Below the pieces are notes generated by a model that worked only from the letters and a program-made list of their open reading frames with translations, had not been told where the DNA came from and did not search any database. This document shows positions 11,742 through 23,943 of a stretch of 64,000 nucleotides of DNA, piece after piece; the first letter of the stretch is position 1, and every line of letters begins with the position of its first letter. The stretch covers positions 124,001-188,000 of the forward strand of contig BPQB01000067.1 of the NCBI GenBank assembly GCA_019973155.2, in the 5' to 3' direction. Made by a program: the position numbers and the translations under genes. The stretch comes from Phanerochaete sordida (lineage: Eukaryota > Basidiomycota > Agaricomycetes > Polyporales > Phanerochaetaceae).

Positions 11742-13139
11742 GCGTGCTTGTCAAGAGCGGGCGGTAGGGGGAGCAGTGGTGGTAAGAGGATGAGCGTATA
11801 CTATTGCACTTACGACTGCCCTCAGAGCTCCAAAACTCTCCAGTTCCGCGCAGTGCTGGGGCGAGGCACACCTGGATTCTCAGACGCCCGCGCCGGTTGC
11901 TTGGATTAGTCAGCAAGAACCCTAACCTTGCTACACCGCCATCGACCCCGGATGCTTGGCTACGAAGGCCTTGCGACTTGCGAATAGACACCTGGTACGT
12001 GGGCTATGGGAGCGTTGGTATGATCTACAGATCAACGTAACATATGCTTGTATAGATGCAGTAACACAGCATCTGTCAACACCGCCATGCGCGTCCTCGG
12101 AGTTGTTCTCGCAAGTCGTCGCGCGCGACGCGCGTCGGCGTGGCAGTGCCATCCGTCGGCTCGCTACAGCTGGCGGCACTGGTCGGGCGCATCGGCGACG
12201 GCAGGCTCAGCACAGTGCGGAAGACTGCTCCGTCGGCTGCGCGGGCAGTGCACTGCTCGCTCAACCATCCGGAATTCCGCAAGCACGGTTCCGTACCCCG
12301 TTATTGAAGCGCTGTAACGGGTACCAGGTAACGTGGATTTCTGCAGCAGGCTCAACCTACACAACTTGCAGAATCAAGAACAATGGCTGCAGGGATATGT
12401 GCTTCGCACGACCATCTACAGTGCACAATGCGATCCGAGCAGTGCACGTTGTACGTGGGCTACAGGCGCCCTTTGGACTATTGTGAGTTCTTTCAGGTCT
12501 CTCAGTATCTCTGGCGACGTTGACGGTACCAGACGATGCTGGAGCAGTCGTACGACGAGCTCTGCGATTATGCGTGGTGTCTTCATGGCGGACGCGGGCG
12601 GATGCTGTGTACGGAGCTCGTTGTTCATAATGCTTGACGCGCCCCACAACGACGTGCACAGCCGTCGGTCGCGCTCATTCGCCGCTCCTTCGCGACGCGC
12701 CCCTCTCACTGGAGCTTCAGGATGGCCACTGTACAGGTCGTACTTCACAGTGGCTGCAGCGTACTGCATCCAGGCTGGGTGAACACCTGCGGGACCTTGC
12801 AGCCCCCGGGCGCTAGTGGCCGTCGCCCGTTACCATTGGCCATCTCGCTTCACAACGCCTTCATTGGCTTGGTAAATCGCTGCGATTTGTATTTATCTTT
12901 ACAGGTAGACATGTGCTGTGCGCAGCCCGCATCCGGGTTGCAGAGCCATTATGCTGTGTGCGTGAAGCGACGTGGAGGTTAGTGACAGCACACGGCACGC
13001 TGCAAGAAGCGGCTCTGAGTCAGGACAACCCCGTTCCGAAGAGTGCTTATTCGGCGGGCTGTGTTGTTAATGATGGCAAGTATAAGTACGTGGGCACTGC
13101 GGACGCAGGTTCGATAATAGTTATCACCCATCCTCACCC
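11742..13139. other. Intergenic, possible unrecognised gene on minus strand
   Basis: About 1.4 kb between divergently oriented genes. Minus-strand frames near 12416-12769 (SAMKTPRIIAELVVRLLQHR) and 12076-12364 have somewhat protein-like composition. I could not join them with splice sites or match them to a family. The right end should contain the promoter of the NYN gene at 13140. Confidence 0.35.
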
Positions 13140-14977
13140 ATGTCGTCTGACCACGAAAGCGTAGCCATCTTCTGGGATTACGGTACGTGCCACTCCACGA
13201 GGGTACATCCATTTCTCTCTGATCTGCGCTCCGGCGTTCAATCAGAGAACTGCGAAATCCCAGGGGTCGCAGACAGCTTCCTCGTTACCAACGGGATCCG
13301 TCGCATCGCACATGAATATGGCAATGTCAAGGTCTTCAGGGCATACCTCGAGGTATCAGACAAGGATTCTAGCCGATCCCAGGCTGTACGCTCGGACCTC
13401 CAGGCATGTGGCGTCACTCTCATCGACTGTCCCCACAACGGACGCAAGGACGTCGCGGACAAGATGATGATGGGTGGGTAGCCGTGTCTGAGGTGCGAGG
13501 TTCCACGATCTGCTAGCTGATACTTGCGCTTTCCAGTGGACATCCTGGCCCATGCCATCGACAACCCGCCATCGACGCTCATATTGATCACCGGCGACCG
13601 GGACTTTGTCTACGCTGTGTCAACGATGCGTCTCCGCAAGTACAAGGTCGTGCTGCTCGCCCCGGTTGCAGCACATGCAAGTCTCAAGGCACAGGCAACC
13701 GTCGTGTACGAATGGCCTCGGAGTGTGCTTCAAGCAGAAATGCCTATCCCCATCCCGACTTCGCCACTGCGATCGCGGCCATCGACCTCGTCCTCGACAC
13801 GGCCGTCCGTGACATCGCCTCTGGATCGTCAGACATCGTCCATGATCCGTATATACTCAACGCCCAATACACCACAGTCTGGAATCTCGACTCTGCCAAT
13901 GTCGCCCGAGCAGCGGGCGCGGTCAAACTCGATGCAGCACCATCGCTCGACGTCTCTCCCGAGCCCCGACAACCTGCTTCTGCACAACAGTTCGTCAGCA
14001 TTGAACTCAGTGATAACTCCGAGACCTAACTATATCGCAGCAGCAGCAGGCTCTGCGTCCACACAGTCCGTAAGTGGTTCATCATCCTAGGACACGCTTG
14101 ATCGGATGCGCTAACCAAGGATCAGCCACAGGCGGACGTACGCCTTTCTCCGGCATGGAGGCCAGGATCTAAGCTAGCCATCAACGCGCCAGTCTTCCGC
14201 CCACTGTCCGCGATGACGGTGAGTTCTGGCCCTACCATCGCAGGGCCTGGCTACAATGGCCCGTCGCAGTCTTCTATACCTGCTGTTGCCGAGGATACCT
14301 CCCTGGATACTAGGCCAATTATAGGAGAAGAACACGATGGCGATGGCGATAACGCAACCGACGAAGGCTCCTCACAACCCACCACACCTGCAGCAACCGA
14401 GCTGTCCTATGATGGTGGATCAGACCCATACGCTACGGAGCAGGCTCACACATCCGTATCCGCACTGCCCACCCCGTTCGACGACGTCCATCCCACGCCG
14501 GAACAGACGGGCGCGGACAGCCCGGGGCAGCTCCCCGAGCAGGACGAGGTCCCGCTCGTGTGGGCACAGGTGCGCGCGGACGTCGTCGTGCCGACGGCGG
14601 TGATGGTGCGCCTGCGAAAGCCGGCGGCGAAGTTCAAGCTGCTCGTGCGCGTGCTCGAGCGCGAGCGGCTCGCGGGGAACACGCGCGTGAACTTCTCGCA
14701 GCTCGGCTCGCTCCTGCGCCAGGAGCACCCCGCGGTGTACCAGCGCGCGGGCTGCGCACAGCTCAAGGACTACGTCGCGCTCGCCGAGGACGAGGCCGTC
14801 GTCCTCGTCGGCCGCAACTTTGGCGAGAACGCGTGGGACCACGGCAACAAGTGGGTCGCGCTCCACCCCGTGTACCACGGCCGCATCCCCGAGCCCCAGC
14901 CCGCAGGTCAATATCCGCCGCCACCACTCATGCAGGCCATGCAGGCCCCGCAGCAATCACCCGGACAGAACTTCTAA
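13140..14977 (+). CDS. NYN-domain ribonuclease-like protein with C-terminal LOTUS-like domain (copy 1)
   Basis: Exons 13140-13182, 13246-13473, 13537-14069 and 14126-14977 total 1,656 nt (551 aa), in frame. The N-terminal NYN (PIN-like) domain shows VAIFWDYENC across the first junction, CGVTLIDCPHNGRKDVADK, and LILITGDRDFVYAVSTMR. The acidic residues expected for metal-dependent RNA cleavage are present. A Ser/Pro-rich disordered linker follows. The C-terminal ~95 residues, RVNFSQLGSLL through NKWVALHPVYH, look like an OST-HTH/LOTUS winged-helix RNA-binding module. Overall architecture resembles fungal MARF1/limkain-like proteins. An inverted paralogue lies at 30781-32646. A role in RNA turnover or silencing is inference from the family. 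Confidence 0.82.
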
Positions 14978-15335
14978 CTTATGGAAAGCACTGCAACACC
15001 ATCCATATACCCACATTCGAACAACGGTCTTCAAGTTCAGCTCTCACTTCTCACTTTGGAACTGTATTTTTATTCGATACCGTATGTATGTCGCGCATTC
15101 TCGAGCTATCTGAACATCGGCTGCCAGGATTTAACGTTTAATCTTTGCTTGGCTTAATAACTTTACATCTGTGTAGTTTTGTCTTATATCAATGCAATTG
15201 CGATGTTTTCGTTAGTACTATGAACGAATTCGCAAGAAGTCGATGTGTAAAAGCTTAAGGATACTAGCGTAACTGGATCGTGAGGGAGCCGAGCGAAGCC
15301 ACCACTACATTATGGTCTGGACATCTACTAGATTA

Positions 15336-16575
15336 TTAACCACCGTTGGTCTGAGGACCCTGCCAAAGACCATAAGCCTTGCCCGGTGTTGTCTGCCACA
15401 ACCGAATCGTGCCTGCGGACAGACTGTTAGCGCATGAAACACCGTTACTGCAGCGGATCACTTACCATCCTCTGAGGGATAGTCGGAAAGGGACCACGAA
15501 GATGGATTGATGAGTACGGCTTCGGTAACAAGAAGGGCACGGAACTTACCGCTACCACTTGCGAACATCTCCCCGTCAGGACTGTACTCGACACAGTGCA
15601 CAGGGCCGTGGTGCCCCTTCAGAACATCACGCTCCGTGCCGTCAAGGCTATGTATCCTGACCCACTCGTCGGTCGTGCTACCGGTGACGAACCGGTCTTG
15701 CAAAACGGGATGGATGGAAGCCGACGATGGCGCGTAGGGCAGAGTGAGGCTGTGAATCTGGCTGTTTCCTCCCGGCAGTGCCGGAATGAACGCGACTGTC
15801 TTGCCAGAAGTGACCACTAGTCGACTTGTCTGCGGCGAGAGCTCCATGGACGTTATAGGGCCTGGGAAGGTCATGCTCGTCGACAGGCTCTTCGTGCGGA
15901 GATCCCACCATCTGCAGCCGGATGTTCTCAGTATCAGGCTCGACATAGGCTGCGTCGATGACATACTTGATAACACCATCCTCTCCAGCCGTCACGCCTG
16001 TGTGCTCTCCCACCCACACGACACTCTTGACAGTGCCATCATGCGAGATAGTCGCGCCGTTTTCCAGAAGCAGCTCCGGCTCCGCGTCGGGTCTGCGCAG
16101 GTCGAACATGCGCACTTTCTTCTCTTGGCCTCCGGTAAGGAGGTGTGACCCGCTTGGGGACAGCGCGACACTTCGGACGATGTGATTGTGTGGAAAAGAG
16201 TGGAGGACCTCGCCGCTGTACGTGTCCCATATCTTGCTGGAGTGGAACGATCAGGGTCAGTACGCGCATCGCGAGGATTGCGCACGAGGTAGATTGCAAA
16301 GATAACCTTGATGGTGCTCACGCTGTAAAGTCTGCGCTGCCGGACGCGGCGCGAGAGGTATCCGGGGAGAGCTTGCTGGACCAGACGGCACCCTTGTGGC
16401 CGATGAAGGTTCCTATCCAGTCACCTGTCCACTCGCGGAGCATGGGGTTGCCGTCTTTGCAGCTGGAGATGAGGACGTAGGTGCCATCCTCCTGCAAGGG
16501 CGAGAAGGAGAGGTGGGTGACGGGGCGAGTGTGGCCGGGGGCGACGAGGGGGATGGGCTTGGGATGCTGGGCCAT
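15336..16575 (-). CDS. STRAP: STRAP-type WD40 repeat protein
   Basis: Exons 16575-16322, 16236-15967, 15911-15550, a 6-nt exon at 15466-15471, and 15412-15336 total 969 nt (322 aa), in frame. The human family member is about 350 aa. WD40 blades include GHTRPVTHLSFSP, TGDWIGTFIGHKGAVWSSKL with GSADFTAKIWDTYSGE, SHLLTGGQEKKVRMFDLRRP, and LKGHHGPVHCVEYSPDGEMF. The last blade ends SEDGTIRLWQTTPGKAYGLW, diagnostic of STRAP/UNRIP. Relatives act in SMN-complex and receptor-kinase scaffolding in animals. In fungi a scaffold role is inferred. The 3' end faces the NYN gene (convergent, 358 bp apart). The 5' end shares an upstream region with the SulP permease. Confidence 0.9.
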
Positions 16576-18216
16576 GGGTCGTAAAAGGGCGTTACTCGTA
16601 CAGAAAATGGGAGACACAAGTCGTGAAGGCGGCGCACTGCGCTCAAGACAGGGAGAAAGCCGACACGACCAGAAGAGCACAGCAAGTCCACGAGCACCGC
16701 GCAGGCCACGTGCCGGCCCTCCTCGGGCGCCAATCCGCCCAGTCCGACGCGCCACACCGCCCGCGCTAAACCAATCTGCCTCCGTCGCCCACACCGCCAT
16801 CTCCGCTGCCCCCGTCCGTGCCTCGAAACGACCCGACCGACGCCTGTGTGGCGCACTGCGACTGGACAGTCTCGAAAATAATGACAAGCCATGAAAAAAC
16901 CCAGACTGCGCAGAGTCGTTTTCATCGCAGTGTCCATCAAAGTCTCGCCAACGTCGCTCGCACGACGCAAAGCGTGACCGCCGCCGCCCAGCCAGGGTCC
17001 TCTGCACACCTGTCGAACGAGCGAACAACTTCTCTGATTTCGTTCTCATCATCGCGGATGCACAGCCCTTTCAAATATTGCACATCCCGGCGGTGATGGC
17101 TGGCTGCGCACGTAAAGCGCCGCTAGAGTCCATGTATGCGCGTGCGTACCGCGACCCTTCCCCGCATTCAGTTTATTTGACCTGGCCAGCGCAGATCCGG
17201 CGCATATACGCTATCATGAAGCCCGAAGATAGCTCCGGGAACGGGATTCCTGCCTTCTTCGGGACGTCATCGCTCACAAGACGTCCGCTTCGCCGCAAAC
17301 GTGTATCCGTGAGTGCTCTTACAGGCCTCTGCCACTGTCATGCGATGCCGACGCCTTGCCCAGAGCGTAACGTGCCGTCCCGCTTCGCGCTGGGCCGAGG
17401 TACGCTTATAAGCTACGCCCAGTTCGCCCGACACACAGCTCGAGAGAATTTCGCCATCGAGGTGAGCTGTCCATTAGCATTCAGCCGCTGTCGATTTTCG
17501 AGGACCGCATGGGGCTGTACCTGGCCAGGGGCGTGTCGAGCCAGGCCCAGAGGATGGCGTGCTGCTGCGCGCGCCCACATCCCGACGGTTTCCCTAAAAG
17601 GCAGCTGCGGAGTAGAAGTGGTTCTGCCCAGCGAAAGCGCGCTCGCCCCCGCGCACCTTCCGATGACGCCAAGGGGGCGTGCCTGGATCTGCGGCCCACT
17701 CCGAACATTCGCGGAGAGTCCGGGTGGTGGACAGGGCTTGTGAGCGGCCGCAGACGCGTCGCAAGCTCGGGAAGAGGTAGACGCGGTCACGTGGAATTTC
17801 GCAAGTGTTTTGGAGAATGGCGTGCTCCGCCAAACTTCTCTCCCGAGCGCCACCTGCAGTCCTCATCTTGCGCAATTGCTCTCCGAGATTCTGAATCAGC
17901 AACCTCAGATGCCATTTCTATCCGTTCCTCACTCACTGTCCTCTTCAGGTCTCTTTCCTCGCCTGAAGCAACCCTAGCTTTGCAGCTAGCGTCTTCCACC
18001 CAGGGGCAGCGCCATCGACCCCGTGTCTGTCGCATTCACTCCTTAGCAGGAACTCTCTTTCGCCACCGTCTACCGGAGCCACCATCGCATCTTCCCTCTC
18101 AGGGCCAGCTCCTGGACATCCACACAACCGCGCAGCTGCCAGTCGAATCTCTCCACGCGAGTTCCAGTGCCTGATTCTGCCTGTTCCGTCCACCTGGCTC
18201 TGCCCTATATAACACC
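16576..18216. promoter_or_regulatory. Divergent upstream region between STRAP and SulP permease
   Basis: A 1.6-kb region between two divergent starts. Long GC-rich chance frames exist (for example 17078-17743 plus) but none has a domain or splice context. A TATA-like run at about 18205-18210 lies only a few bases before the permease ATG, so it is unlikely to be its core promoter. Confidence 0.4.
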
Positions 18217-21035
18217 ATGGCTTCCCATCCTCCACCAACTTCCTCGTCTGCCACCCTTGTACCCTCGCGAGCCGCGAAGGTATCCTCCATGTATCGGCAA
18301 ACGAAGCGGTGGGGCAAGAAGGTCATAGGCTACGACGATGAAGCCGTCCCAGTCGTCTCGGTATCGCACTGGATCCGCGGTCTCTCGCAAGATCCCAAGG
18401 GAGATGTACGTATGCCTGCTTCGTCGCATTATATGCAACTGACCGGTCGCTGTGGCAGCTCATCCACTATGTGACATCCCTGTTCCCCATCACCTCCTGG
18501 ATCACGCGTTACAGTAGGTCGACACCCCGCGCTCTATCTGCTTATGTTCCTGACGATCCCTGGCAGACTTCGGATGGTTGACCGGCGACGTCGTTGCGGG
18601 TCTTACGGTCGGCATTGTCGTCGTGCCCCAGTCTATGTCCTACGCACAGGTCAGTCGGCACCGCCGCAGTTCCGGCGAGAGTTCTCACCGTTTATATCTC
18701 CGATAGATTGCCACGCTTCCACCTGAATACGGTCTCTACTCTGCCTTCGTCGGCGTTCTCATCTACTGTGTACGTCTGCCTCCGTGGTCTGACGTATCCT
18801 GTCGCTGATCCTTCCTTTCGGCATTATAGCTCTTCGCTACCTCGAAAGATGTCTCCATTGGTCCCGTCGCCGTCATGTCCCTCACTGTGTCGCAGATCAT
18901 CGACCATGTGAACAAGAACCACCCAAACGTCTGGAGCGGGCCGCAAATTGCAACCACTGTCGCTTTTATCTGTGGAGCTATCGTCCTCGGCATTGGTATC
19001 CTGCGTCTTGGATGGATCGTCGAGTTCATCCCTGCTCCTGCCGTCAGTGGTTTCATGACCGGTTCTGCCATCAATATTGTTGCTGGCCAGGTTCCTGGAT
19101 TGCTGGGTGAGAGCGGTTTCGAGTAAGTCCGTTCCTAATAGCGACGTTGTTCCCGTACTGAACATGCTTGAAGCACACGTGCAGCGACGTACAAGGTCAT
19201 CATCAACTCTTTGAAGTTCCTGCCCCAGGCAAAGCTCGATGCAGCATTTGGTGTCACTGGTTTAGTGTCGCTGTACGCCATTCGCATGCTTTGCGACTGG
19301 CTGTCGAATAAGTATCCTCGGCGAAGTACGTATTGCGCTTCTCCATTGCGTCTATGTGATTGACGTGGTGCATAGAACGCTTCTTCTTCTTCCTCTCCAC
19401 CTTCCGTAACGCCTTCGTCATCATCGTTCTTACCATCGCGTCTTGGCTCTACTGCCGCCATCGCAAAAGCCACTCTGGAAAGTACCCGATCAAGATCCTC
19501 CAGACTGTCCCTAGTGGTTTCCAGCATGTCGGCGCGCCCACCATCGACAGCTCTCTCGTGTCCGCTCTCGCTCCTGAGCTGCCCGTCGCGACAATCATCT
19601 TGTTGCTCGAGCACATCGCCATCTCGAAATGTAAGCCCTGCTCTACTCGTTTGTGTTAACCTGAAATCTAACCATGATGTCGCAGCCTTTGGTCGTGTCA
19701 ACGGCTACAAGATCAACCCGAACCAGGAGCTGATCGCCATCGGTGTCACCAACCTCGTCGGTACCTGCTTTGGCGCATACCCGGCAACTGGGTCCTTCTC
19801 CCGTTCGGCCTTGAAGTCGAAGTCAGGCGTGCGCACACCCGCTGCAGGCATTCTCACCGCCATTGTCGTCATCGTTGCCCTGTATGGCCTTACACCAGCC
19901 TTCTTCTGGATTCCCTCTGCTGGTCTCTCTGCCATCATCATCCATGCGGTCGCAGATCTTGTCGCAAAGCCCCGCCAGGTGTACTCCTTCTGGCGCGTCT
20001 CACCGCTCGAGTTCGTCATTTGGGCCGCGGCTGTTCTCGTCACGGTCTTCTCCACCATCGAGGACGGCATCTACACCTCGATCTGCACGTCGCTCGCGCT
20101 CCTCCTCATCCGCGTCGCACGCCCGCGTGGGTACTTCCTCGGCAAGATCACGCTGCGCGCCGGCGCGCATGAGGATGCAGAGTCGCGCGAGGTGTACGTG
20201 CCGCTGAACCCGAAGGCGAGCCTGATGAACACGTCCTTCAAGCCGACACCTCCGACACCCGGCGTGATCGTATATCGCTTCGAGGAGAGCTTCCTGTACC
20301 CGAACTCGAGCATCCTCAACTCGACCATCGTCGACCACGTCAAGGCGAACATGCGCCGCGGTGTCGACATGAGCCAGATCAGGATGAGCGATCGCCCGTG
20401 GAACGACCCGGGCCCGAAGCCGGGCCAGGATCTCGAGGCGGAGAACAGCAAGAAGCCCGACCTAAAGGCGATTGTGCTCGACTTCTCTGGAGTGTACGTC
20501 TTTCCTTCCACAGGCATCCGGGCCGGACACTGACTCATTCATCGCACACAGTTCACAAGTCGATACCACCGCCATACAAGCCCTCATCGATACGCGGAAC
20601 GAGGTAGAACGCTGGGTGGACCACCCGGTGGAGTTCCACTTCGCGACCGTGCTCTCGCCGTGGATCCGCCGCGCGCTCATCGCCGGCGGCTTCGGCATGG
20701 GTCGCTCGTCGTCGCGCGCGCCGACGGAGATCGCACAGGTCGTGCACCTCGGCGACGTGCGCGAGCGGTCGTCGTCGCTCCCGGAGAAGGCGGACGTGGA
20801 GAGCCCCGTCATCTCGGAGGAGGTGCGGCACGGGTCCAGCTCGTCGATCAAGGCCGCGGACCACGAGCCCGGCGCGCCGATCGTCCTGCAAAACACGCCC
20901 TTCTTCCACTTCGACGTCGTCTCCGCCGTGCGCGCCGCCGAGTCCGGCGCAGAACGCGAACGCGACTTCTCGCGCTCGCCGAGCATAACGTCGGTCGGCA
21001 CTGGGAAGAACGTCGACAGCCCCGGCATACATTAG
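18217..21035 (+). CDS. SulP-family sulfate permease with STAS domain (copy 1)
   Basis: Multi-exon plasma-membrane anion transporter, predicted to import sulfate with protons. Exon 1 encodes a cytosolic N-terminus up to SVSHWIRGLSQDPKGD. Family hallmarks follow: VAGLTVGIVVVPQSMSYAQ, YGLYSAFVGVLIYC, SKDVSIGPVAVMSLTVSQII, EFIPAPAVSGFMTGSAI, NPNQELIAIGVTN, and GAYPATGSFSRSALKSKSGV. The C-terminal STAS domain has LKAIVLDFSGV, then DTTAIQALIDTRNEVE after the last intron. The protein ends at TAG 21033-21035 after a Ser-rich tail. Introns are about 50 nt. It has a paralogue in opposite orientation at 26268-29113. No regulatory site for sulfur control was identified. Confidence 0.92.
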
Positions 21036-22099
21036 CGGGCCCGGTTCGCAGCGATATGATATTCCCTCCGTGCGGCATACCACTCCGCCTCCTCTTTATT
21101 CTCGCCTTGGATGTCTCGACGCCTTCACACCTTTCGCGCAGGAAAAACGGAGAAAAAAGTACGGCTTGTAATGTGTATAAGTAGAGACCCCGGACTGCGT
21201 TGTATGTTGTACTCTAGTAGATCATTGTAGTTGCGCGAGAAGACGTTGCAAACTCCTGTGGTGCGATGGCTGCCAGTTTCTGAGCGTCCTGAGCTTGGTG
21301 GCGTGTAACCAGGGCGCGAAGTGGCGTTTGACCGTAAAGCGTAGCTTGCGAGCGCACGGTCAAACAAGTGCTTAGTAAGCGAGAAGGGCTGAAAGCGGAA
21401 GGCTCCCTCGAGCTCACCTGTTCTGAGCTCCCATCCCCCTCGCCTTCTGCATCAGCCCTCGTTCGGATAGCGCGACATTTGGAGCTGCGCTCGTTTTCGT
21501 TCTCTGGACGTCGTGTGCGACATCGACAGCTCGTTAGTCCTTGGTCGGGATCGGCACGTCGCCTACAGCAGGCGGGAGTCTGAGTTCGAGAGAGACTTGT
21601 CGAGGAGGAGCTGAATGAAGGGGTGGCCAGAGTGGGAAGCAGAATGGCCTGAACTGATGAGTATCGCATATATGCTGTCCGACTGACCCTCTCGATCTCC
21701 GTGCAGGCAGAATTGGCTCTGTCGGAGGACCGTGTCCCCGGAGAAGACGACATGCGCCGAGCAGCCGGCGTATCTGCCCGTTCTCGCAATACAAGTACAA
21801 CGGCAGCGTCCTTCAGCGTCGACAGTTTGCCCCCACCCAGCACGCGGTCTTCGTAGCGACCTCCAGACTACGACTCGTACTCATGTATGCGACTATGTGC
21901 GCCCTGGAAGAGCTGTGTTCCAGTTCCGCACACACTACTGTGGTCGTCGACTCGCCGGCGGCATCGCGCCAGCATGCGTGAGACATACACACCCGGCTTC
22001 GTCGACGCGATGACACCAAGGGGTCGCCGCCCACGACGTCGCCAGGTGGGACTCGACGCGAACGTCCCTCGCAGTGCAAGAGTTCGGCTCGCACACGCT
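21036..22099. other. Intergenic, nothing recognised
   Basis: Downstream of the SulP permease. The first ~150 bp is AT-richer and likely 3' UTR. No domain, RNA gene or repeat was recognised before the minisatellite begins. Confidence 0.45.
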
Positions 22100-22745
22100 G
22101 CGTTTCTACGCTCGAGTAGTCGCACGCACACGCCTGCCACGCCGAAGCAGTAGCTTCCGTGTGCCCTCCGTGTTGAAGCAGTTGCTTGCACGTGTACCTC
22201 GCGCTGGAGCAGTCGCTCGCGTATGATCGCCGCGCTGAAGCAGTTGCTTGCGCATGTACCTTACGCTGGAGCAGTCGCTCGCGTGCGCCCGCCGCGCTGA
22301 AGCAGTGGCTTGCGTGTGCCATTCGCGTTGAAGCAGTCGCTTGCGCGTGTACATACGTTGGAGCAGTCGCTCGCGTACGACCGTCGCGCTGAGGCGGCTT
22401 GCGTGTGCTCTTCGTGTTGAAGCAGTTGCTTGCACATGTACCTCACGCCGGAGCAGTCGCTCGCGTATGACCGACGCGTTGAAGCGGTCGCTTGTGCATA
22501 TATCCTACGCTGGAGCAGTTGCTCGCGTGCTCCCGCCGCGCTAAAGCGGGAGCTTGTATGTGTCCTCGCGTTGAAGCAGGGGCTTGCGCGTGTAATTTAC
22601 GCTGGCGCAGTCGCTCCCGGATGACCGTCGCGTTGAAGCGACCCCTTGCGCACGGACGCTGCGGCAGTGTCTCGCATATGCTCGCCGCGCTGAAGCAGTC
22701 GCTTGCGTGCGTTCGCCGTTTCAAGCAGTTGCTTGCGCGCGCGGT
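22100..22745. repeat. Degenerate 31-bp minisatellite, about 20 units
   Basis: Tandem units of about 31 bp with core GAAGCAGTTGCTTGCG alternate with the variant GGAGCAGTCGCTCGCG, so a 62-bp higher-order period is visible. Most units differ at several positions and a few have deletions. Because 31 is not a multiple of three, frames shift between units and the short ORFs across it are chance. Weaker relics continue to about 23,100. Confidence 0.85.
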
Positions 22746-23838
22746 ACCGTCGTTATGTAGACTCGCTGTATGCGAGTGTCCGAGCCGTGACGTGTGAACG
22801 ACGAGTCGTCGTGTCAGAGCAGCAGCTCGTGTATACCCGCAGTGTCGAGGTCATCGATACTGCGTATGCGCAACGTTTTGCGCACGCCGTTCGCCCTCAC
22901 CGTTGTCGCGCTCCAGCGACCATTCACGTTCGTTCAAGCTCACGTACCTCCATCACGCCGAGGCGATGCAGGCGCATCACACAGCGGTGGCCGGAGCGAG
23001 TACTCCGCATGCACATGTCGTTCGTGCCTCGCTACAGCGGAGACTCATGTAAATCTGCGTTAGTGGTGGCAGCCGCCTGCGCATGCCCGTCTGCCAGAAC
23101 TGTCAATCGTGTGAGATTGTCTTGACGAAGTTCTGCCGCCTCGCGCGAGGTGCATGATTGCTACGCCGCCTTCAGCGGTGGTGGACTACTGTCCAGACGC
23201 GCTGAGACGGTCGCCTCCGCGCATTCAAGGCGCTCTGGCGGCCGATAGTACCTGCGGCGTGCAGTAATCGTTGTTCCACTGCTGCGCTGTCAGTAATACT
23301 TGAAGATGGTGGTTACAATTATCCACTGCCGCAATATGCTTATGCATCGAGACTCGCCGTCGGCGCGGTCTATCGCAGTATCTCGGCCTTGGAGAGCTTG
23401 GTTTGCAGCTTCAACGGTTCAGGGTATCTGGGGTCCCGCCTATGTATCAGCTCGCCTGTTGGGGTAGTCGAGAGTCTCCGTTGACTCACGCCTGTGGTGC
23501 TTCGCTGTTGGTGGTTAGTCGTGCGTCAACGTCTAGCTACCGCTCCACACTCGAGAAGAATTTCGGCCTCGTTTGAGCCTCGAATCTTGCACAGAATTTG
23601 TCTCGAAGCACAGGCACTTGTCCGCGCATTTAGCGCGAATTTCCGCCCGGATTATTCGTGCTCGAGCCCCATTCTGCGGTCAAGTTTCGAAGCTTCAGCT
23701 GGCGGAGCTATTCCTCCGCTCAGTGCAGCGATTCGAGCTCTTGCAAATTGGCTGGCAGTGAAGCCGGATTTCGAGCCGAATCCGCGCCTTTTGGCTGCCG
23801 AAATTCTCCTCTCCCCACCTTGGAGACTGAGATTAAGC
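22746..23838. other. Noncoding, decayed minisatellite and unknown sequence
   Basis: The left part has scattered relics of the 31-bp unit. The part at 23,540-23,830 has lower repeat content and short frames on both strands without a domain. Nothing else is supported. Confidence 0.4.
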
Positions 23839-23871
23839 ATTGCGTGAAATATTGAGATCATTTCACGCAAT
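23839..23871. repeat. Perfect 12-bp hairpin
   Basis: Arms ATTGCGTGAAAT (23839-23850) and ATTTCACGCAAT (23860-23871) with a 9-nt loop, followed by a TATATATA run. It sits about 70 bp left of the hAT-like element and may be the end of another small element or a cruciform-forming site. Confidence 0.75.
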
Positions 23872-23935
23872 ATATATATACAACGCGGGATAGCCCCTCG
23901 CTTAGGAAGCGTGCGCTGAGCAGGCGTTCTGGAGG

Positions 23936-23943
23936 TTCCTGGG
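23936..23943. repeat. Left target-site duplication of the hAT-like element
   Basis: TTCCTGGG, identical to the right copy at 24714-24721. Eight base pairs is the size expected for hAT insertion. Confidence 0.9.

Noticed and set aside
12076..12782. Minus-strand gene suggested by several protein-like frames
   Set aside because: Frames could not be joined by convincing splice sites and match no known family.
17078..17743. 221-codon plus-strand frame between STRAP and SulP
   Set aside because: No domain, no splice context, and odd composition. Read as chance frame in a promoter region.
18204..18210. TATA-like sequence before SulP copy 1
   Set aside because: Only about 7 nt from the ATG, too close to act as its core promoter.
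20472..21184. Long open frames on both strands over the SulP copy 1 STAS exon
   Set aside because: GC-rich shadows of the real exon. Only one frame carries the STAS domain.
22100..22745. Repeat array considered as CRISPR or as a repeat protein gene
   Set aside because: Units are contiguous without spacers, degenerate, and in a eukaryotic genome. The 31-bp period breaks every reading frame.
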